NCBI GenBank assembly: GCA_028820935.1
Contig: JAPPHZ010000029.1
Span: forward strand, 215,437 to 279,436
Reading direction: 5' to 3'
DNA length: 64,000 nt
DNA from: a bacterium
GTDB taxonomy: Bacteria > Actinomycetota > Acidimicrobiia > Spongiisociales > Spongiisociaceae
Shown here in pieces: positions 60,234 to 64,000 of the stretch. The notes beneath the pieces were generated by a model. The model made no database searches. It saw nothing but the letters and a program-made list of their open reading frames with translations, and was not told the DNA's origin. Position numbers and translations under genes: made by a program. Position 1 is the first letter of the stretch. Each line of letters begins with the position of its first letter.

Positions 60234-61360
60234 GCACCGATCCTGCGGCACCGCCGACCGACGCTCCCGATCTCGGGGGACGGGACGGGGGTCTGTACGT
60301 GCTCTTGCTGTACCTGGTCAGCGTCGGGTTCGCGCTGGTGATCTCGGCCGGGCTGGTGGCGGTCTCCGGGAACGCCTGGAGCAGCGTCGCCGGCGCGCTG
60401 GCGGAAGGCGCATTCCTCGCGCCCGGACGGTGGGGCGAGACGCTGGCGGTCGCCACGCCCATCCTGCTGGTGTCCCTCGGCATGGTGGTGGGCGTCAGGG
60501 CGGGTTTCTTCAACATCGGGCAGGAGGGCCAGCTCTTGATGGGTGCGCTGGCGATGGCCCTCATCGGCACCAGGGTGGCCGGGACCGGCCCCCTCCTTCT
60601 CGTGGGCGGGCTGGCCCTGGGGGCGGTGGCCGGGGGCCTCTACGCCGGCGTGGCGGCCTTGATGAGGTTCCGCCGGGGAGTCCCGGAAGTCATATCCACC
60701 CTGCTCCTGGTGTTCGTGGCGTTCCAGATAGTCGGTTTCGCCATCACCACCGACTGGTTCCTGCGGGATCTCGACCCGAACCGGCCCAGCCAGGCCGTGA
60801 CCAGCGCCGCCCTGCCCGGCTCCGTACGCCTGCCGGTCCTGACGGTCTGGGGTAATGAGGTCAACATCGGATTCTTCCTGGCCCTGCTGGGAGCCGGGCT
60901 GGCGGCATTCGTCCTGACCCGGACCGTGTTCGGGTTCAAGCTCCGCCTGCTTGGGAGCAATCCCAAGGTGGCTCAGCAGGCGGGAGTGTCATTCGGGCGG
61001 GCCGGCGCAACGGCTCTATTCATCTCCGGCGCCGCGGCCGGCCTGGCAGGCGCCCTGATGCTGGCGGCCGGGGCATCGAGCGCCCGCCTGACCGCCGGAT
61101 TCTCCAACGAGATCGGATGGCAGGGGCTGCTCGTGGCCCTACTGGCGCGCAACCGACCACTTCTCTGCATCCCGGTGGCGATCCTGTTTGCCGCTCTCCG
61201 AACCGGGGCCGGGTTCCTGGCTGCCACCGGGGTGGACCGGACCGTGGTCGAGGTGGTACAGGCCCTGCTGGTGCTGGCCCTGCTGGTCCCGCCGGCCGTG
61301 GAGTTCATGCGGGACCGGCGCCGGGTCTCGGTGGCGGCCCAGGTGGCGGAACAGGTATGA
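60230..61360 (+). CDS. ABC permease, BPD_transp_2 (NupB/YufP-like)
   Basis: 376 residues from a TTG start overlapping the ATPase stop (TTGA). About ten hydrophobic segments; the loop GVRAGFFNIGQEGQLLMGALAM is a hallmark of branched permeases of nucleoside/BMP importers. The C-terminal half has FISGAAAGLAGALMLA and ISTLLLVFVAFQIVGF in the first part. Pairs with the next permease. Confidence 0.93.
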   Translation: MSTDPAAPPTDAPDLGGRDGGLYVLLLYLVSVGFALVISAGLVAVSGNAWSSVAGALAEGAFLAPGRWGETLAVATPILLVSLGMVVGVRAGFFNIGQEGQLLMGALAMALIGTRVAGTGPLLLVGGLALGAVAGGLYAGVAALMRFRRGVPEVISTLLLVFVAFQIVGFAITTDWFLRDLDPNRPSQAVTSAALPGSVRLPVLTVWGNEVNIGFFLALLGAGLAAFVLTRTVFGFKLRLLGSNPKVAQQAGVSFGRAGATALFISGAAAGLAGALMLAAGASSARLTAGFSNEIGWQGLLVALLARNRPLLCIPVAILFAALRTGAGFLAATGVDRTVVEVVQALLVLALLVPPAVEFMRDRRRVSVAAQVAEQV

Positions 61361-62292
61361 ACGACATACTCGGCGCTCTGGGCGACATCTTCACCAGTCC
61401 CGCCATGTACGGGAGCGCGGTCAGGCTCGGGGTGTTCCTGGCCTTCGCTGCGCTGGGCGAACTGGTGGCCGAGAAGGCGGGAACCATCAACATCTCGGTG
61501 GAAGGCTCCCTGCTGGCGGGCGCGCTGGGCGGGACGATGGCCTACGACGTGTCCGGATCGACCGTCCTCGGCCTGGTGGCGGGAGCGGTGGCCGGAGTGT
61601 CGGTGGCGATGGTGGCGGCCAACATGAGCCACCGGCTCACCGCCGATCAGTTCGTGGTGGGAATCACGGTCAACGTTCTCGTGCTGGGCCTGGCCGGGTT
61701 CCTGGACGCGACCGCCGGCCCCCTCGGAGGGCGCGCCGCGGTGGTCACCATCCCGTTCCTGTCGCGGATACCCGTGATCGGTCAGGCGCTGTTCAGCCAG
61801 ACCTGGCCCACGTACCTGCTGTTCGGGCTGATTCCGCTGACCTGGTGGCTCCTCTATCGGACTCGGTGGGGTCTGGAGGTAAGGTCCGCGGGCGAGAACC
61901 CCCAGGCCGCCGACGTCTCCGGGGTCGACGTCAACGGGCGCCGCCGCCAGGCCGTCTACTACGGCGGAATCCTGTCCGGCCTGGGAGGGGCGTTCCTGAT
62001 CCTGGGCCAGGTGGGAAGTTTCGACGTGGGCGTGGTCGGCGGCCGGGGCTTCATCGCCATAGCAGCCGTCTACTTCGGTGGCTGGACGCTTCGAGGCACG
62101 CTGGTCGGGGCGCTCCTGTTCGGGATGGCGGACGCCTTCCGCCTGGCGGTGCCGGTGCTCGGTTACCAGGTGAACGCCCAACTCCTGGCAGCTCTGCCCT
62201 ATCTCCTGACCCTGGTCGTCATGTACTTCATCACCAAGCGGTTCGTCCAGCCGGCCGCGCTGGCCAGACCGTTCGTGAGAGGCCTCCGCTAG
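61357..62292 (+). CDS. ABC permease, BPD_transp_2 (NupC/YufQ-like)
   Basis: 311 residues from ATG overlapping the previous gene (ATGA). The loop AEKAGTINISVEGSLLAGALGG and RSAGENPQAADVSGVDV are standard for this family. About nine TM helices. Completes the importer whose binding lipoprotein is at 57.2 kb. Last gene of the operon. Confidence 0.93.
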   Translation: MNDILGALGDIFTSPAMYGSAVRLGVFLAFAALGELVAEKAGTINISVEGSLLAGALGGTMAYDVSGSTVLGLVAGAVAGVSVAMVAANMSHRLTADQFVVGITVNVLVLGLAGFLDATAGPLGGRAAVVTIPFLSRIPVIGQALFSQTWPTYLLFGLIPLTWWLLYRTRWGLEVRSAGENPQAADVSGVDVNGRRRQAVYYGGILSGLGGAFLILGQVGSFDVGVVGGRGFIAIAAVYFGGWTLRGTLVGALLFGMADAFRLAVPVLGYQVNAQLLAALPYLLTLVVMYFITKRFVQPAALARPFVRGLR

Positions 62293-62416
62293 TTGCTAGT
62301 TGCTAGTAGATGTATATGTTAGATGCCACTGACCACTAACCGCTGGCCGGGCACCTTGGAACCACGGGTCCTTGAAGTCCACACGAGGCCCTGTCCGGTG
62401 CCGTATCCTCGGCAGG

Positions 62417-63127
62417 ATGTTCTCGTACCACCACCAGGTGCTGGCCAGGTTCCCGACCATCCGGGCCGGGGTGGTCCATGCCGATGGGCTGGTCAACGGC
62501 CCGAGTCCCGAGCCTCTCCGGAAGGCGTTTCAGGAGCAGCAATCCGTCTCGCTGGCCCGATTCCGTGGCACGCCCATGGCGGAGGTCCCTTCGGTCGTGG
62601 CGTGGAGGAGGACCTTCTCGGCCTTCGGGGTACAGCCGACCCGCTACCGCAACGCCGCCGAGGCGCTGATCCGGCGGCTCACCAAGGCGGGTGACGTCCC
62701 GTCGATCAATTGTCTGGTGGACATCGCCAACCTGGTATCGATCCGGTACGGGCTGCCGGTCGCGGCGATGGATCAGGCCCGGGTCGCGGGCGCGACCACC
62801 GTTCGTTTTGCCGCCGGAGACGAACGTTTCAACGATCTGGGCAGTTCCAGGACCACCTCTCCCGAGGTCGGGGAGGTCGTATTCGTCGACCGGGTGGGCG
62901 CGGTGTCGGCGCGCCGATGGTGCTGGCGGCAAAGTGCTCAGAGCGCCACCGGCCCGGACACGGTGGAAGCCCTGTTCACGGTGGAGGGCCATCACGAGGG
63001 TGCCGGGGAGGACGTCGCGTCCGCCACCAGGGTCCTGGTGGCGTTGCTGGAGGCCCATCAGCCGCAGGCCCGTATGGAATCGGCCTTGCTCTCGCCATCC
63101 CGGCCACGGTACGAGCCTGCCGGATGA
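62417..63127 (+). CDS. B3/B4 (PheRS-beta-like) domain protein
   Basis: 236 residues from ATG 62417 (MFSYHHQVLARFP). B3/B4-domain features: VPSVVAWRRTFSAFGVQPTRYRNAAEALIRRL, SINCLVDIANLVSIRYGLPV and the VFVDRVGAVSARRWCWRQS strand-loop. These free-standing domains resemble the tRNA-editing region of phenylalanyl-tRNA synthetase beta chain and are thought to act on mischarged tRNA or amino acids. Stand-alone gene after the transporter operon. Confidence 0.87.
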   Translation: MFSYHHQVLARFPTIRAGVVHADGLVNGPSPEPLRKAFQEQQSVSLARFRGTPMAEVPSVVAWRRTFSAFGVQPTRYRNAAEALIRRLTKAGDVPSINCLVDIANLVSIRYGLPVAAMDQARVAGATTVRFAAGDERFNDLGSSRTTSPEVGEVVFVDRVGAVSARRWCWRQSAQSATGPDTVEALFTVEGHHEGAGEDVASATRVLVALLEAHQPQARMESALLSPSRPRYEPAG

Positions 63128-63131
63128 CCCT

Positions 63132-63206
63132 CTAGTGGTCTGTCTGTGTAATGGCGGTGTGGTATGGCCGCCAGAGCACCCGGTTGTTTCGCAGACAGAC
63201 CACTAG
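63132..63206. mobile_element. Internally deleted, inverted copy of the MITE-like element
   Basis: 75 bp bounded by CTAGTGGTCTGTCTG (63132-63146) and CAGACAGACCACTAG (63192-63206), the same 15-bp inverted repeats as at 50.7 kb. Its inside is the reverse complement of the two end regions of the 165-bp unit with ~90 bp missing at the GGTATGG/CCGCCAGA junction. A few substitutions distinguish it (for example TGTAATGG for TGGAATGG). It lies between the B3/B4 gene (5 bp after its stop) and ferritin. Confidence 0.85.
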
Positions 63207-63299
63207 GAACCGACGGCCGTCCCGGTCAAGTCGGCGCGTTCTCAGGCGCCGCTCCACTCGGTAGGATTCTCCGTACACGAGCATCGAACGGAGCGCACG

Positions 63300-63806
63300 A
63301 TGGCACTAGCCGAACGGATGGAGAGGGCACTCAACGATCAGATCACCCGCGAGATCAGCGCCTCTCTCGCCTACCTCCAGATGGCCGCCCATTTCGAGGC
63401 GGAGGAGCGCCCCGGCATGGCCTCCTGGATGGCCGCGCAGTCCGAGGAGGAGGCCGGCCACGCCCGGATGTTCATCGACTATGTCGTGGACCGGGACGGG
63501 CGGGTTGAGATCGGCGCCATCGACGCTCCTGTCTCCAAGTTCGACAGCCCTCTGCACGTGTTCGAGGAGGCCCTTCGCCACGAGCAATCCGTGACCGCGG
63601 AAATACGGAATCTCTACCGGCTGGCCACCGAGTTGGGCGACCTGGAGAGCCTGCCCTTCCTGCAGGGCTTCCTGGCCGAGCAGGTGGAGGAAGAGGCGTT
63701 GATCTCGGGGATACGCGAGCGTATCGGTCGCCTCGAGGGCAACGAGGTCGGCCTGGCCCTGATCGAGGCCGAGTTGGGCGGACGTCCCGGAGCCGGCGAG
63801 GAGTAA
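63300..63806 (+). CDS. Ferritin (FtnA-type, non-heme)
   Basis: 168 residues, GGAG seven bases before ATG. Ferroxidase ligands are visible: Glu in TREISASLAYLQM (~18), Glu and His in EEEAGHARMF (~51 and 54), Glu in TAEIRNLY (~95) and the late Gln/Glu pair in EQVEEEALI (~128-131). It stores iron as a 24-mer shell. Complements the ferric ABC genes at 6.7-9.3 kb. Followed by a terminator-like hairpin. Confidence 0.94.
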   Translation: MALAERMERALNDQITREISASLAYLQMAAHFEAEERPGMASWMAAQSEEEAGHARMFIDYVVDRDGRVEIGAIDAPVSKFDSPLHVFEEALRHEQSVTAEIRNLYRLATELGDLESLPFLQGFLAEQVEEEALISGIRERIGRLEGNEVGLALIEAELGGRPGAGEE

Positions 63807-63820
63807 GGGGCCGGATAGCT

Positions 63821-63840
63821 CGAGCGCCGTACTACGCTCG
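63821..63840 (+). terminator. Candidate terminator after ferritin
   Basis: CGAGCG-ccgtacta-CGCTCG forms a 6-bp stem 14 bases after the ferritin stop and is followed by a pyrimidine run CTCTCT. Past this point (63841-64000) no gene could be supported. Confidence 0.45.
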
Positions 63841-64000
63841 CTCTCTGGTGGTCGCCGAAGGCCGTGCGGCTCCCTGTCCGTGCGGCCGGTGGTCTGTCCG
63901 TGCTGTCTCGTAGTAGTACCACCGAAAGTTAAGCGTCGGGCCTGATACCGCGCGGCTCGGCAGTAGTCGACAGGACGTTCATCCATGAAAGAGATCATCC

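Noticed and set aside
63888-63922. Third MITE end (GGTGGTCTGTCCG)
   Set aside because: Resembles the inverted-repeat end but with mismatches and no partner end or internal unit; chance similarity is likely.
63985-64000. Start of a new plus-strand gene (ATGAAAGAGATC) at the right edge
   Set aside because: Only five codons visible and no good ribosome site; cannot be supported.
1-64000. tRNA, rRNA, prophage or integrase genes
   Set aside because: Looked for T-loop/acceptor patterns and integrase/recombinase motifs; none found, so no genomic island boundary can be assigned.

Overview
The window is GC-rich, densely coded DNA with many GTG (and one TTG) starts and stop/start overlaps of the ATGA, GTGA, TTGA and TGATG type, so whole operons look translationally coupled. 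Several features suggest an uncultured actinomycete, perhaps of class Acidimicrobiia. These are Cys-paired S-layer homology repeats, PspC-type sensor kinases, an actinobacterial style of operon packing, and a very large plant-like leucine-rich-repeat protein of the kind enriched in host- or sponge-associated bacteria. The taxonomic call is an inference from protein character only; no rRNA or tRNA gene was found.

Layout. (1) 0-5.2 kb, minus strand: alcohol dehydrogenase, aldehyde dehydrogenase, sulfurtransferase, M20 amidohydrolase, and an M29/NicX-like enzyme cut by the left edge. (2) 5.7-6.6 kb, minus: a clear SAM (S-box) riboswitch, then a 39-codon Cys-containing small ORF, then an OsmC-family gene. 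(3) 6.7-9.4 kb, minus: ferric-iron ABC permease and binding protein with a DtxR-like palindrome upstream. (4) 9.5-12.6 kb: accessory patch with a truncated DUF4411 gene, a DUF4143 ATPase preceded by 23-bp-spaced repeats, DUF1697 and VapBC. (5) 13-32.9 kb: a racemase-like gene, RidA, an M24 enzyme and an ACMSD/LigJ-like amidohydrolase. These face a long plus-strand run: HpaB/HpaC monooxygenase, LigB-type ring-cleavage dioxygenase, GalB-type hydratase, HyuA/HyuB, a complete Dpp-type peptide ABC transporter and a PBP4-class D,D-carboxypeptidase fused to LRR and SLH modules (frameshifted). (6) 33-40.6 kb: a metal-motif-less amidohydrolase and two SDRs, the 30-repeat LRR protein, a second racemase and a broken secreted-protein gene. 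(7) 39.7-52.7 kb: LysR/YeiH, tandem EamA transporters, nitroreductase, esterase, a PspC-histidine kinase/LuxR pair opposite a PspC/LiaF-like protein, and an acyl-CoA ligase. (8) 54.1-62.3 kb: Zn dehydrogenase, FGGY kinase, class I aldolase and a complete BmpA/NupABC-type nucleoside or sugar ABC transporter. (9) a B3/B4-domain protein and a ferritin close the window.

Two copies of a MITE-like element with 15-bp perfect terminal inverted repeats lie at 50.7 kb (head-to-tail dimer of a 165-bp unit) and 63.1 kb (internally deleted 75-bp copy in the opposite orientation).

How the genes may work together (inference). Regions 1 and 5 together look like a catabolic island. Substrates would enter through the Dpp transporter, amide or hydantoin bonds would be opened by HyuAB and M20-type enzymes with racemase help, phenolic rings would be hydroxylated and extradiol-cleaved, and products would be processed by hydratase, decarboxylase-like, RidA and dehydrogenase enzymes. 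Region 8 reads as an uptake, phosphorylation and aldol-cleavage route for a sugar or nucleoside-derived compound. The best candidates for something new are the riboswitch/Cys-peptide/OsmC unit, the carboxypeptidase-LRR-SLH fusion coupled to the peptide transporter, the 8-kb kinase/aldolase/BMP operon, and the MITE family.
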